Shown: positions 32,559-61,909 of the stretch, one piece after another
Numbering within the stretch: the first letter of the stretch is position 1
Layout: each line of letters begins with the position of its first letter
DNA from: Pyrus communis
Lineage: Eukaryota; Streptophyta; Magnoliopsida; Rosales; Rosaceae
Assembly: GCF_963583255.1 (NCBI RefSeq)
Contig: NC_084809.1
Location: forward strand, 3,833,501-3,897,500
DNA: 64,000 nt
Direction: 5' to 3'
Notes under the pieces: generated by a model
Seen by the model: only the letters and a program-made list of their open reading frames with translations
Databases searched by the model: none
Told to the model about the DNA's origin: nothing
Made by a program: the position numbers and the translations under genes

Positions 32559-33652
32559 TTTGTAATGAGAATTTGCCTTACTATTTTCATAATATATACT
32601 ACTAGCTAGACTCCTTGTATGTAAGAGAATTTAACTGCTAATCATACATGTGCGATTATATCATAAATTTTGAACCGTATATGCATTTCAACTACTAGCA
32701 TCATTCTCCAAACAAACAAAAAACCTGACTCTCCAAAGGAAGAATAAAAACTGACCCTTTGAGGATGCCTGAACTTCTTCAAAACACATACAAGGGAAGG
32801 AAACAAAAATGAAAGAAAACTTGAAGCAAGCGATCAGGGTGTATATACATAGCAGCAGTTTAAAATAAGAAAAGCTTAAGATACTGTCAATCAAGCCATG
32901 TGTCGTTTATAGACAAATACAAATACGGCGATACAATACGTCATATAATTATATCGTAGAAACTCAAACTTTCAAGATAAAAGAGCAGATTCAAAGATAA
33001 ACATAATATATTGTCTCAATTATTAGCCACTTAATTAGTAGTACGGTCTAGTGGTATTCCTTTTCACTTATAAGTGAGGGGTCTTGGTATTAATTCTCAC
33101 CAAAGGCAAATTTGAACCACATTATTGCTAGCCTATTGTGAGGTTAAGCCCGGTACAACGATAAATTTTTCAATATGACAAGAAAACGGTTTGGTACATT
33201 AAGTGTCATAATATAAGTAATTGGATACTTGAAAAAAAAAAATTTCAATCACTTGTATTATGAAAGGTATGTGAGCCGTGTTTCCGGTACACCAAAAAAT
33301 ATCTTTGAAAGGACAACGTTGCATAATTAGGTTGTCTTCTTTGAGCGCGACGAGCCGTATCACATACCTTTCTTGTTTCCATCGAGTTCGATCTACTTCA
33401 ACTCCTATTTCAACCGAGTAGCAGGGTAATAGTTTTGTGAAAAAAAAAATGTTTAGGGTTTAGGTTTTGGAGAATAAGTTAGTGACTAGTTACTATGGTT
33501 TTGGATTGTTTTCACAAAATTATTCTCCTTTTGGTGAAAAAAAAAATCATCATAACCTTAGCCACCTGCTATGATTTAAACTTAATAAGTACCCATATAT
33601 AAATTTTATGCTTACTTTCCGCAAATATTATTAACAATTTAACACTGAGTTT
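32559..33652. other. Block 3 downstream DNA with a SINE
   Basis: Continues the block interrupted by the copia: it matches 20540-21480 and 8713-9380. Includes the SINE at 33041-33160 and TTTAGGG-like motifs near 33450. No gene seen. Confidence 0.6.
33041..33160 (+). mobile_element. tRNA-derived SINE fragment
   Basis: GTACGGTCTAGTGGTATTCC resembles an A box, and GGGGTCTTGGTATTAATTCT sits where the B box (GGTTCGATTCT-like) should be, diverged. Then comes a body with CAAAGGCAAATTTGAACCAC and GCTAGCCTATTGTGAGG. I recall this pattern as a common SINE family in Rosaceae genomes. The 3' end is unclear. Confidence 0.65.
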
Positions 33653-35102
33653 TGATAGCGATTTTACCGTCTATGTAAATAGGATCAAAATCACATGAAA
33701 TACTTGCAAGAATATAAGGATGTTGTAGTATAGATGCTCATGCAAGATCGTTCTCCTCAATGACTATTTGAATAATTTATGTAGAAACAATTCCTAATTA
33801 ACTACTTAGAATTAAAATTTGAGAAAAGAGATATTGGAATTGGATAATATTAAAAACGAATTTTAATTAAAAATAATATGATAAAACAAAAAAAGTAATA
33901 CCAATTTATAAAAGCACTAGGGTTCCACCATCACCTAGCAATCTATGCATTTTTACCAATTACTTATGATCTACACATGCCACTTTGAAAGTTAGGTTTT
34001 CCTAATTTATATTCTACTTGGAACTTCCAGCATAGAACGTATATCTAACATGCAACCCGTTCGGACGGTCGGATCAAATCTGAACATGAGAGACTCATTG
34101 TGCTTTATGAAAACCCTTTGAAAAACCATGCAACCCTTAAGACGTGGTGTTCATCCTAAGTGAATTCCAATAATTAGCCACAATAAGAACGTCAATTTCA
34201 GGGAACATTCCGACCAAAATTGCATCAAATTACTTTTCTAAAGATCATAATGGTGATCAGGCATTAAGACAATTAGATAGTTTTAATCACGGTGATTAAT
34301 AATTCAACGCTTGCATGCAATCAATTATAAGCAATTAAATAAAAATTACATATTCATGCTAAGGCTCAAGGCTTCGCCCTAGCAAAACAAATTAGTAACA
34401 CATATTCATAATTAAAATCATAGAAAATATTATTAAGAAGAAAATGAATGAAAACACCTTAAAGTAGAAAATCTGAAAGCCTAACAATTACTCTCTGTCT
34501 CCAAAGTTGCATAAAAGAAAGCGTACGTAAAAGTGAGAACGGCAAAGCAATATATGCTGCTATGCCATCGCACAAACCTAAATTGTAGTCTTTTGTTCCA
34601 ATTAGGAAACTAAATAATAATAAAATAACTTAGAAAATAAAGTCCTAATTAAACTAGGAGAATCTGCCAAGTATTTGTCCATCCACGTTTTAGCCTCTAA
34701 TATCCTCCAAATCCAGCCCATGATAGCTTTTTTTTTTTAAAATCAGGACGTTCTAAACACATCTCCAGAAGGCCATGAACCCATCAGAGGTCAGATTGGG
34801 CTCCAAAAATGCAATTCAAGCCCAAAATGTCATTGTTCCAGCACTGCACATTGCTCATTTATTCTATCACCAGAAAATAACTGTTTAGTGAATCTAATAT
34901 TTTGACACGATCGACCTAAGTGACTCACGAACTCCTCCAATTGGAATTACTCCAAAATTCGTCCATTTGATTATGTTTTGCTTCAGAGGAAGTCAAAAGT
35001 CCTATATTGAAAATACAATTCAAAGTATCAAAATTCTTCCAAAATATTAACCAAAATATACTAAGAATAAGGTTAAATATATAATATAAAATATACTCAT
35101 CA
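33653..35102. mobile_element. Solo LTR, 1450 bp, perfect TSD AGTTT
   Basis: Starts TGATAGCGATTTTACCG and ends AATATACTCATCA. AGTTT lies at 33648-33652 and 35103-35107. Block 1 has the uninterrupted locus (CATGGAGTTTTAATTTTTTATG, first 20 bases at 9378). No protein domain in any frame. Orientation not determined. Confidence 0.85.
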
Positions 35103-35233
35103 AGTTTTAATATTTTATGAATTTTTTTGTAGGTGGTTTGGTTTGTATGATGAATATTATCGTGCTGAGACACACTACTTGCTAGTCCAACTTCAAGCAA
35201 ATTTGTAGTCTGCAAGTCCATTCTCTCTATCTA

Positions 35234-35770
35234 CAGGGACCTTCCTTGCAAAGGAAGGAATCTTTACGGAGTCTTTAACCCTTCCCCAAAAGCTATGAAT
35301 AAACTCTTTACTGACGATGGTCCAATTAAGCCTACTAACTTTGACCTTTATTAAACGGGCCTCCCTGGATTAGTGATAGCCACTGCAGCTTCTACTACCG
35401 GAAAACTGTTCTTTCACCTTGACACTAATCACTTTATGGTGGCTACTTCGCCTCTCTTCCCCTTGATGATTTGATCTTCCTAAATTCTCATGATTCCCAA
35501 CCCTCCACTATTACCACCACCAATTTCACCTCTACAAGTACGGGCCATGATATGTTGCGTCGCCTTACCCCTCACCCGCCGGTTGCTGTACTCCGACATT
35601 GAGACCGTTACGTACGCCCCTCAAGTCCTTGCACAACATAACCCCAAAAAGACTCCACATTGACCTTAGTGGGCCTAGGGTTTTGTTTCGTGCAGACAAA
35701 GCCGCAGACCTTCTGTCGAAATCGGAAACTAATTTGATGTGCATACACTTTGTTGGCAATGCCAATTTGA
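35234..35770 (+). pseudogene. Rab escort protein (REP) gene fragment, block 3
   Basis: An ATG at 35295 opens MNKLFTDDGPIKPTNFDLY, then a TAA. Other frames continue the REP order: TGLPGLVIATAASTTGKLFF, HLDTNHF, ALPLTRRLLYSDIETVTYAP and QVLAQH (to 35637), then HIDLSGPRVLFRADKAADLL (35656-35715), a motif I recall from plant REP. Several frameshifts and an apparent loss of a VIG-coding stretch. It ends where the tandem block ends. Confidence 0.78.
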
Positions 35771-36310
35771 AAATTTATTCACTAGTTAAGAGAAACAACT
35801 TATATAGTACGGATAAATTGTTATATGATGTTCTGTGCAAAAAAATTAAGAACGAAAACTTAAATTGTCATTATTATAATTGCATGGAACACCACCATAA
35901 CAGTGTAGCAAAGTCATATAAGTCATTCTTCTAGTTTGAGATATGTTAGTTAGAAATTATCTATCACAGTAATGCACATGAAATACAACATATTTGTTTC
36001 AACCAAAGAAATACAACATATTTGTAATACCAAAAAACAATTGTAAAACATCTTTCAAGTTCTAAGTACTAAAAAAGAAACATCTTTGTGAGCAGGCCCC
36101 TCTTTTTTGGGCTCACAAAGAAACAAAAAAGGGTGCTGGCGGATCTTGTATTATCACCTAATTACCAACTTCATTTTACTTTCTTGTTTTCCCTGCTTCT
36201 ACCGCCACCGTTTGAAGACGACCCAACTCCAACTCTTACTCCTGTTGAATCCCACAACGGCCACAAAAAAAAAGAAAAGTAATACTTTACATATCCTAAC
36301 CCCACTTTAA
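35771..36310. other. Intergenic, nothing recognised
   Basis: AT-rich DNA between the REP fragment and the 3' end of the GARP pseudogene. Short ORFs only, no repeat family identified. Confidence 0.5.
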
Positions 36311-36659
36311 CTAACACCAATGCCTTTTGTTGCTTACACCTTCGAGCTGCTGTTGTTGCTGCCAATAGTCCCTGTAGAAATGGGGTGCCCTTTGGCCACT
36401 CGTGGCAGCAGTTCGTTTGACTCCTCGGTTGATAAGTCCGTACTTCTGCAAAAACCACAAAGAGGATATATATTTTTTCCATGAGATTCAGTACTACATC
36501 TATCATCAATGAGGTCAAAGTCAGTTTTATGTGGGACGATTACACAATTGCATAATATTACTCATTTACCTGATATAATATAGGTAGACGATGAACTTCA
36601 CATGATTTCAGGACCTGGGCTGGGGGTAAATGACCTAACTAGTTGGTTTGTTTGCACTG

Positions 36660-36795
36660 ACACTGTTTCATCGGGCAAGTTAAAGTTTTATCTGGGTCTC
36701 TAGCAGTTATTCCTATATTTGAAGTCTTGTGTTCGAATCTCTCATCTCCTAATATCACTTGCATTAAAACAAAAACAAAAACAAAAATATATATG
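36660..36795 (+). mobile_element. SINE-like fragment in a GARP intron
   Basis: GTGTTCGAATCTCTC (36730-36744) is a good Pol III B box. An (AAAAC)n A-rich tail follows at 36766-36786. The A-box side is diverged. Confidence 0.5.
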
Positions 36796-37555
36796 TATTC
36801 AGAGTTTCAAACCAACCTACAGATCGATGACTCTTGACTTGGTCGTTGGTTAGCCCATCGACCTGCATGACAACTTGTATTTGCCTTGGAGTTGCCTCTG
36901 CTCATTAAGCTCATAAACAAACTACATATTAGTATCAAGCAAAAAACTTGCAGTACTAGATATCATATCCCACCATAAAGAATTACTCAAATATTTCTAT
37001 GAACATATTGTCACAACTCATTAGCCTCACCTTCAGGACCTCCAAGTAAACTCAAGGCCTCCAGAAACAGTGCTTGGAGCTCCGGCGTCCAGCTCCTCGT
37101 TCTTCATGTTTGGCAGCGCTAGTGGCAGTGGAAGCTGTGACTGTGGTTGTGGCTGGGACTCCGGTTATGCCTGTGGTTTTGACTCTATCTCAAAATCGTC
37201 GGCCGCCATGTCCAAATCACATGGGAACGGCGTAGAGTTGGCTCTCTTTGTTCTTCGCCACCATTCCCATCCGACTAGATGACTGGGAACATTAAAGTCA
37301 TCACCTTTTTCAAGATAATTAAAATGAGTCAAATTATTAGATGAAATTAGTAGTGAACATTTGCATGTCTATGTCACCTTGTTTACCTGCTTGTGATCAG
37401 TAGTATCTATAACGGAGGAGACGAGCTCTTGTATTTTTTTTGAACGCACTCCGCCGTTCGGATTGATGATCGCTGAGTTTCGATCTGTCATTCTTGAGGA
37501 CTTCTATAGCTATATGATCACAACAACAACAACAACAAAATTGAATAAGTAAAAA

Positions 37556-37688
37556 AAATCATGTAAACCCATTAGAGGTAACTTTACTTGTATCAAACCC
37601 TTCAACTAATTTCTTAAAGAGAAATAGGGAATAAAAATAAAATAAGGGCCTGCCGCATGTGTAAAATTCAGTTAAAACAAGTAGCACC
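37556..37688 (-). repeat. Intron repeat, copy 1 of 4
   Basis: Shares ACCCATTAGAGGTAA, ATCAAACCCTTCAACT, TTCTTAAAGAGAAATAGG, AAGGGCC and GTAGCA-CC-CCG with copies at 40595-40710, 40750-40880 and 41010-41155. Separated from copy 2 by the LINE. Confidence 0.75.
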
Positions 37689-37697
37689 CTTCCGTTT

Positions 37698-40558
37698 TTT
37701 TTTGGAAACTGGCAATCAATAAAAACCAGGGCCGAAGCCACAACACAACAGAAGCTCACCGCGAGCAAGCAACAAAGGAAACCAAACAACAAGTTAAAGA
37801 GGAAGAACAACACAACCGACCCAGCACCCAAGCCACGGTCACCCCCTCCCCAACCAAAACCAAATTTAATGGGGACATGGTAATCCATCTTTGTTCAAAA
37901 CATGGACTAGTGAAGATGGGGGGTGATTAACCCAATTAAAATCGCACATCTCCGGATTATGTCTCGACGCCAACGAGTGCGCCGCCGTATTGGCTGATCT
38001 CGGAACCCAAGACCAGCGACAATCCTGAAAGACTCCCCTAAGTCGCAACACCTTAGAAATAACGGGGAAAGCCTCCCAGTTGCCCCGCGTAGAACCCTGA
38101 GCTAAACTAAGGATATTCTCCTTAGAATCAGATTCCACAATGATATCCTCCAATCCCAGCGCTTTGGCCACCCCACACCCAAGCAAAATAGCTGAAGCCT
38201 CGGCCACCGCCACACACGGCGCCCCAATCTGCTCCCGCCTAGCAGCCACAAAGTTCCCCTCGTGATTCCTGATTACAACTCCAGCAAAGCCTCTCTTAGA
38301 ATTAGCCTCCCAACTCGCATCCACATTCACCTTCAAGTAAGGATGGCACGGGGGAGTCCAGCGAGCAGGAAGACTAGATAAGACCCGTCCCCTCTGGGGA
38401 CGACCCCCAGGAGCACCATTCGCCTCCGTAAACCGGCTCAACGAGTTCCCAATTGCCATAATGACTTGGTTTGGAAAAAGACGTTTTTGTTCGTACACAA
38501 AATTACATCTGGATTTCCAGATGTGCCAGCAAGTGAACGCCACAATAGACAAAATCCTATCAATTTCTTCTTTTGAGCCCAAGTTAGACTCCATGAAAGC
38601 AGAGACCCAAGCTGGCAGATTCGAAATATTTGCTCTCGTCACCCTATAATTCAACGGGCCCCCAAACCAAATCGACTCAACCCACGGGCACAGAAGAAAC
38701 ATGTGTTCCAAAGATTCTACCTGATCCAAACAAATTGGGCAACACGGCGAAGGAGAGCAACGGCGTTTAAACAAATTCTCCATCGTGGCCAAAGCGCAAC
38801 TTAGAGCCCTCCACATAAAATTACGAACCTTCGGGGTAGTCTTCAAATGCCAAACACAATTCCAGACTTTACTCGGGATTACTGATGAGGACGAGGAGGC
38901 TCTGTCATTTATAGGTCTCGAGCAAGCATGCTTCCAATGATACCCAGATCTCACAGAGTACACCCCATTCCTCGTAGCCGGCCATATGAACCTATCCTCC
39001 CGCTGCCTATCTCCGATGTAAGTATCCAGAATGGCCTCATAATCCTCTGAAGTAATAAAAGGCTTAATGGCCTCAATCTCCCACGAACCTGACCCAGCAT
39101 TAATCACTGTGCTCACCCTCATATTCCTAAACACCCGCACGTCCCCAATGGCCGAAGGTTTCCCAACAGGGATAGTCGGCACCCATCTATCATGCCACAG
39201 CCTGACACTTCGTCCGTTCATAATCTGCCAATGAACACCTCTTAGAAGAATCTCATGCCCAATCAGAAGACTGGACCAACCCCAAGACGCTTTCCCCCCC
39301 AATTTAGCTTCCAGGAAAGAGCATTGAGGGAAATAACGGGCCTTAAGAAGCTGTGCCCAAAGCGAGTTTGGCTCATGAATCAATCTCCAGCACTGTTTAG
39401 CCAACAGAGCATCATTAAAATCTTGAAAATTTCGAAACCCCATACCTCCTTCCTGTTTCGGGTACCCCAAAAGATCACGAGACACCCAGTGGATACTCTT
39501 TTCCCCCTTCTTTCCCCACCAAAAATCAGCAATTAAGGCATCAAATTCCGAACACAGAGTAGCAGGGAATTTAAAGAGATGCATTGGATACGCGGGAATC
39601 GCTTGAATCACAGCCTTAATCATTATTTCTTTTCCTGCTTGTGAGAGGGTGCTTTGTTTCCATCCCTGAACCTTTTCTAGAATCCTACCTTTCACGAAAG
39701 CAAGCCCCTGCTTTTTTGATCGACCCCATATAGATGGGAGACCCAGGTACTTCCCCGGATCCTCAGCCAACGGCATACCAACAAGTTGACTTAGCTCCCC
39801 CGAAAGATCTCTCGGCACGTTAGCTCCAAAGAAAACGCAAGACTTCTGATAATTCACTTGTTGACCAGAAGCATCACAGTAAGCATTCAAAATCTTCAAC
39901 AGACTGTCACAGTTTTGTTTATTCGCCCGCATAAAAAGCAGAGTATCATCCGCAAAAAACAAATGAGAAATAACCGGGCCTCCAAAGTTCAACTGGACAC
40001 CCGTCAACTGTCTCCTATCCACCGCCTGTTGAATTAGCCTTGCAAGGACCTCGCCCACAAGAATGAAAAGATACGGAGATAGCGGATCTCCCTGTCTGAT
40101 ACCCCTAGATGGGATGAAAGGCCTCCCAGGCTGCCCATTCAGGATTATAGCAAATTCCACTGTTTTGACACACCCCATAACCAGGTTCCTCCATTGGGGA
40201 CAGAATCCCAGTTTTTCCATGACTGCCTCAAGGAAATCCCATTCAACTCGATCGTATGCCTTATGCATATCCAGCTTCACTCCCATCTCAAACTTACTCC
40301 TAGCCTTTCTGAGTTTTAGAAAATGGAACATCTCATGAGCGATACCAATGTTATCTTGAATTTGTCTCCCCATCACAAAAGCGCTTTGCGTAGAGGAAAT
40401 AAGCTCCAAGAGGAGAGGCTTTAAACGATTCGCTAGAATTTTCGAGACAATCTTGTAGGAGTAGTTGCATAAGCTAATAGGCCTGAATTGTCCAATCGAG
40501 TCCGGATTTGAAGTCTTCGGAATCAACACGATATGTGTTGAGTTGAGACGATGCGGAG
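37698..40558 (-). mobile_element. LINE (plant L1), 5'-truncated, TSD CTTCCGTTT
   Basis: CTTCCGTTT occurs at 37689-37697 and 40559-40567. A T run at 37695-37703 is the poly(A) tail of a minus-strand element. The 5' truncation is at 40558. On both sides lies the GARP intron repeat, and joining the flanks restores one repeat unit. ORF1, endonuclease and the start of RT are missing. Confidence 0.92.
37866..40558 (-). pseudogene. LINE ORF2, RT to RNase H, truncated but long open frame
   Basis: Open for about 897 codons. RT motifs: STHIVLIPKTSNPDSIGQFR-PISLCNYSYKI, GVKLDMHKAYDRVEWDFL, GIRQGDPLSPYLF and HLFFADDTLLF (intact Asp-Asp). Then a zf-RVT domain (WNCVWHLKTTPKVRNFMWRA, CCPICLDQVESLEHMFLLCP) and a plant-type RNase H (LKVNVDASW, AVAEASAIL, IIVESDSK, NTAAHSLASRH). 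The open frame continues about 20 codons upstream into host intron sequence (to 40622); those residues are not LINE. With the 5' half missing it cannot transpose by itself. Confidence 0.9.
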
Positions 40559-40594
40559 CTTCCGTTTCATACAATATTAATGAGGCAAAAATAA

Positions 40595-41155
40595 ATAAAT
40601 CAAAATAAATCAAACCTTTCAACTATTTACTCAAAAGATAAATAGGAAAGAAAATAGGGATCATGTGTATATATTTGAGAACAAACAGATAGCACTATCA
40701 CCGTTTCGGTAACAGGAGCACACAAGGAGAAAAGAAAAAAATCAATCAATATAAACCCAAGAGAGGTAATTAATATATATCAAATCATTCAACTCTTTTC
40801 TCTAAAAAGAGAAATAGGTTAAAAAATATAAATAAGGGCCGACCAGATATGGATTAAACAGGTAGTAGCACGCATGTCATTAAATCATTTGCAATAACAG
40901 AGTTCTTACATGATGGTGTGGTTCAAATTTCGTCGATAACTAATATAATAAAATTTATCGTTTGTCAATAATAATAAAAAGTACACGATGAGGCAAAAAA
41001 AAATAATCAAAATAAACCCATGAGAGGTAATTATTTAACATATATCAAACCGTCCAACTATTTTCTTAAAGAGTAATAGGAAAAAAATTAGAGCCAGCCA
41101 AATGTGTAAATGCATAAACAAACAGATAACGCGCTCACCGTCTAACAAGAGAAGC
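40595..41155 (-). repeat. Intron repeats, copies 2-4
   Basis: Three further copies of the unit described at 37556. The linker GATGAGGCAAAAA...ATCAAAATAAA also recurs (40579, 40989). Copy 4 runs into the splice donor of GARP exon 1 (CACCGTCTAAC). Copies 1-3 retain CCG/CACCG in the same place, so the unit includes the exon 1/intron 1 border. Confidence 0.7.
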
Positions 41156-41283
41156 ACACATTAAGGCATCTCCGTTCTAAACGCCTCTAATTTACGGAGC
41201 TCTTCTTGATGTTTTTGCGAAACATATTCAATGTTAGCCAGTTTAAGACCCAATGTAAGGTCTGGAGGATTTGAAGAAGCCAT

Positions 41284-42597
41284 TTTTTTTTGTCACTCTA
41301 AATTCTAGAGGCCGATCTTGCTAGCTAGCTATGTTATCTCTCTCTCCCTCTCACAGATATTGGTTGGTGGTGGAGATTAGAGGACAGAGAGGGATGGTTC
41401 ATACAAAGAGAGTGAGATTATAGGATGGAGTGAAAAGTGAAGAAGAGAATCCACAAAGTTCAATTGATGCTATTTGCTTTAATAAAAGTGCATTTTATGG
41501 ACCCAAAAGAAAAAAAGTGCATTTGGAAATCCCAACAAGACAAGTTAGATTGATTAAATTACATATTCGCCCATACATTCTCTTGGATTTAGAAAACTAA
41601 ATACTAACTTGTAGAATTAAAAAAAATAAAATAATCAAGAAAGGGAAAAATGTAGGACATTTTTTTTTCCTTTTTGGCTACATATTTCTAATAAAATTAA
41701 TTAATTTGGTGAGGCAATTCTTATATGAGTTTTTTTGATAAAATTAAAGATTATTCTGTTTGTCTGAAGAGGAGAGGAGTTCGACAGGGAAGGTTGAAGA
41801 GATTCAGTCACAAGGAAAGATGCATTTCATATAAATAATTAACACCACAAGGACTTCATTACAAAGTAGTATTCACAAGCTAATTATAATTAGGGTAATG
41901 TTAGGAAGATCAAATTTTTTTTAAAACCAAATAATGTGGTCGTAGACGATTGGATTATTAATTAAATGTCAATAAACATGCTTATTTCTTATTGGTAACA
42001 CATCATTTGGTTTGCACATCTGATTTAAAATTTTGATCTTCGTAACATTACCCTTATAATTAATTCACTTTAAATCAAAGTAATAAGATAATTTTGTTCA
42101 GGCGAATTTAGTAGTGTGATCTTATAATTAAACAAAACTTTAAAATAATATGGTAATTAAATTTGATCTTAATTTTTTATTGTCCGATCGAATAGAAGAA
42201 ATTAATGGCAAAAAACTAACAAAGATATGCACTGGTGAAAATAAGGGTGTGAATAACACTATACTTTGTTCTTTTGTTGTTTGTTTTAATAGTTAAAAAC
42301 AAATCTTTTACTTTTTACTAAGGACTCGTTTAGATATGTTTTTAATATGGCTAAAAACGCCTTTAAAAAAAAATATTTTTAAGTTCCAAAATCACTTTAA
42401 GTACTTTTCCAAAATTTACTTATATTTTTAATAAAAATTAGTTCAAAAAATAATTCAATCAAAAACACTTTCAATTATTTTAAAATACATCATTCGCAAC
42501 TTAAAAATCCTCTCCGCCGCCTTTAAAACATTTTTATTTTCTTCCCTTCCCTTCCCTGAACCCATTTTAATATACTCCCTCACTACTTCCGACCCCA
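41284..42597. other. Intergenic region between GARP pseudogene and BIG
   Basis: Divergent promoters of the GARP relic (left) and BIG (right). A CT/GA-rich stretch lies at 41338-41420. The MITE is listed separately. A GACTCGTTTAGATATG / ACTTTCAATTATTTTAAAAT relic at 42325-42485 resembles the element at 61459-61663. No gene. Confidence 0.55.
41893..42053. mobile_element. MITE, 161 bp, perfect 9-bp TSD TTATAATTA
   Basis: TIRs GGGTAATGTTAGGAAGATCA and the inverse of TTGATCTTCGTAACATTACC differ by one base over 20. TTATAATTA lies at 41884-41892 and 42054-42062. A Mutator-type MITE. About 0.66 kb upstream of the BIG start. Confidence 0.9.
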
Positions 42598-42676
42598 AAC
42601 AACACTCCTCCCTCCTCCTCCCTCCTCCTCCTCCTCCTCCTCCTCCTCCTCCCCCCCTCCCTCTCTCTCTCTCGCT
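42598..42676 (+). repeat. CTC/CT-rich repeat in the BIG leader/promoter
   Basis: About eight to ten CTC triplets, then a C7 run and (CT)n, 41-119 bp upstream of the ATG. Such pyrimidine-rich tracts are common in plant core promoters and 5' UTRs. It makes a spurious Gly-rich ORF on the other strand. Confidence 0.85.
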
Positions 42677-42716
42677 CTCTGATGCACTGACCGTCTCACC
42701 GATCGTCTCGCTCGCC

Positions 42717-61100
<18,384 letters not shown>

Positions 61101-61909
61101 GAGTTGGGTTAAACTACCGGCGTCATATGCGTTGCTGTCGTAGTATCTGCCGGGCTTTCTTTTAATTTAGGCGATAGTGATGATTGTAAAATTACATACC
61201 CCATGAAAAATGGGGTTCAGAATCTTGAGACTACGTACATATCTCTGTATCTTCTGTGTGTTGTGCGCATATGGCTTCTTGGTAGTAAAATTTTTTTTTT
61301 TCTCCCTAAAATCTGCAATTTTGATAAATTTATGTGTTTCGCCCTACGAGTCTACTGCGACAATTTTGACAATTTTACTTTTAAGTGTAAGCTTCTCTTC
61401 AAATTCGAGTTTTGTGTGGGAAGTTGCTTGCAGATCGGTTTAACTCACATCAATCTATAGACTCGTTTGGAAGTGCCTTCAAAATGACTGATGTTGTTTT
61501 TGGTGAAATTGATTTTAGAGTTAGGACCCCCAAAATAACCAGATGTGCTTCTCGCAAAGTGTTTTTTCAAGATCCACTTAATTTTTTTTACTAAAAATTG
61601 GGTTAAAAAACATTTTCACCAAAAGTGTTTTCAATCATTTTAAAAGCATTTTCAAACACATCTGCAATTATTACGGGACTTAGCTATGAAAGTGAGGAGA
61701 TTAGGAGAGATGCCGAACTCATTTCAATAGGAAATTCTTGATAAGTATGTATGTATTGAACCCGTAGAGAAAAAAAGTGTTTAATGCAAAAGAAGGAACC
61801 CTCTCTCCGAGGTGTTTAATACATGATACACCAGGCAAACCAAATGTGGTTCTCTTTTTTTACGGCCACCAACAGAAAGGGGCCGAAAGAACCCTAAAGT
61901 TACGATGCC
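61101..61909. other. 3' intergenic space between convergent BIG and IMP3
   Basis: BIG 3' UTR and poly(A) signals are expected in 61101-61320. A MITE-like element lies at 61459-61663: GACTCGTTTGGAAGTGCC and the inverse of AAGCATTTTCAAACACATC form roughly 45-bp imperfect terminal inverted repeats. No coding sequence. Confidence 0.65.

Larger units (their letters stand above)
36311..41283 (-). pseudogene. GARP (G2-like) transcription factor pseudogene, HHO/NIGT1-related
   Basis: Five exons by my splice model: 41283-41139, 37509-37387, 37304-37031, 36897-36821, 36445-36311. Exon 1 reads MASSNPPDLTLGLKLANIEY then QEELRKLEAFRTEMP, the N-terminal coiled-coil block of HHO/NIGT1 proteins. Exon 2 continues AIEVLKNDRSKL. 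The DNA-binding domain spans exons 3-5: SWTPELQALFLEALSLLGGP, then ATPRQIQVVMQVDGLTNDQV with KSH, then KYGLINRGVKR; intron positions within the domain match the family. Breaks: TAA after EMP in exon 1, a frameshift at an A8 run in exon 2 (about 37438-37445), TAA after ESKPQA in exon 3, a frame change before the domain, and a disturbed SHLQ junction in exon 4. Intron 1 (3.6 kb) holds a LINE and local repeats. HHO proteins repress nitrate/phosphate starvation genes; this copy looks dead. Confidence 0.8.

Noticed and set aside
38461..40338. Plus-strand ORFs inside the LINE
   Set aside because: Antisense shadows of the RT/RNase H frame.
40559..40622. N-terminal extension of the LINE protein (MKGLIYFDLF...)
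   Set aside because: These codons are host intron sequence beyond the 5' truncation and the TSD, open by chance.
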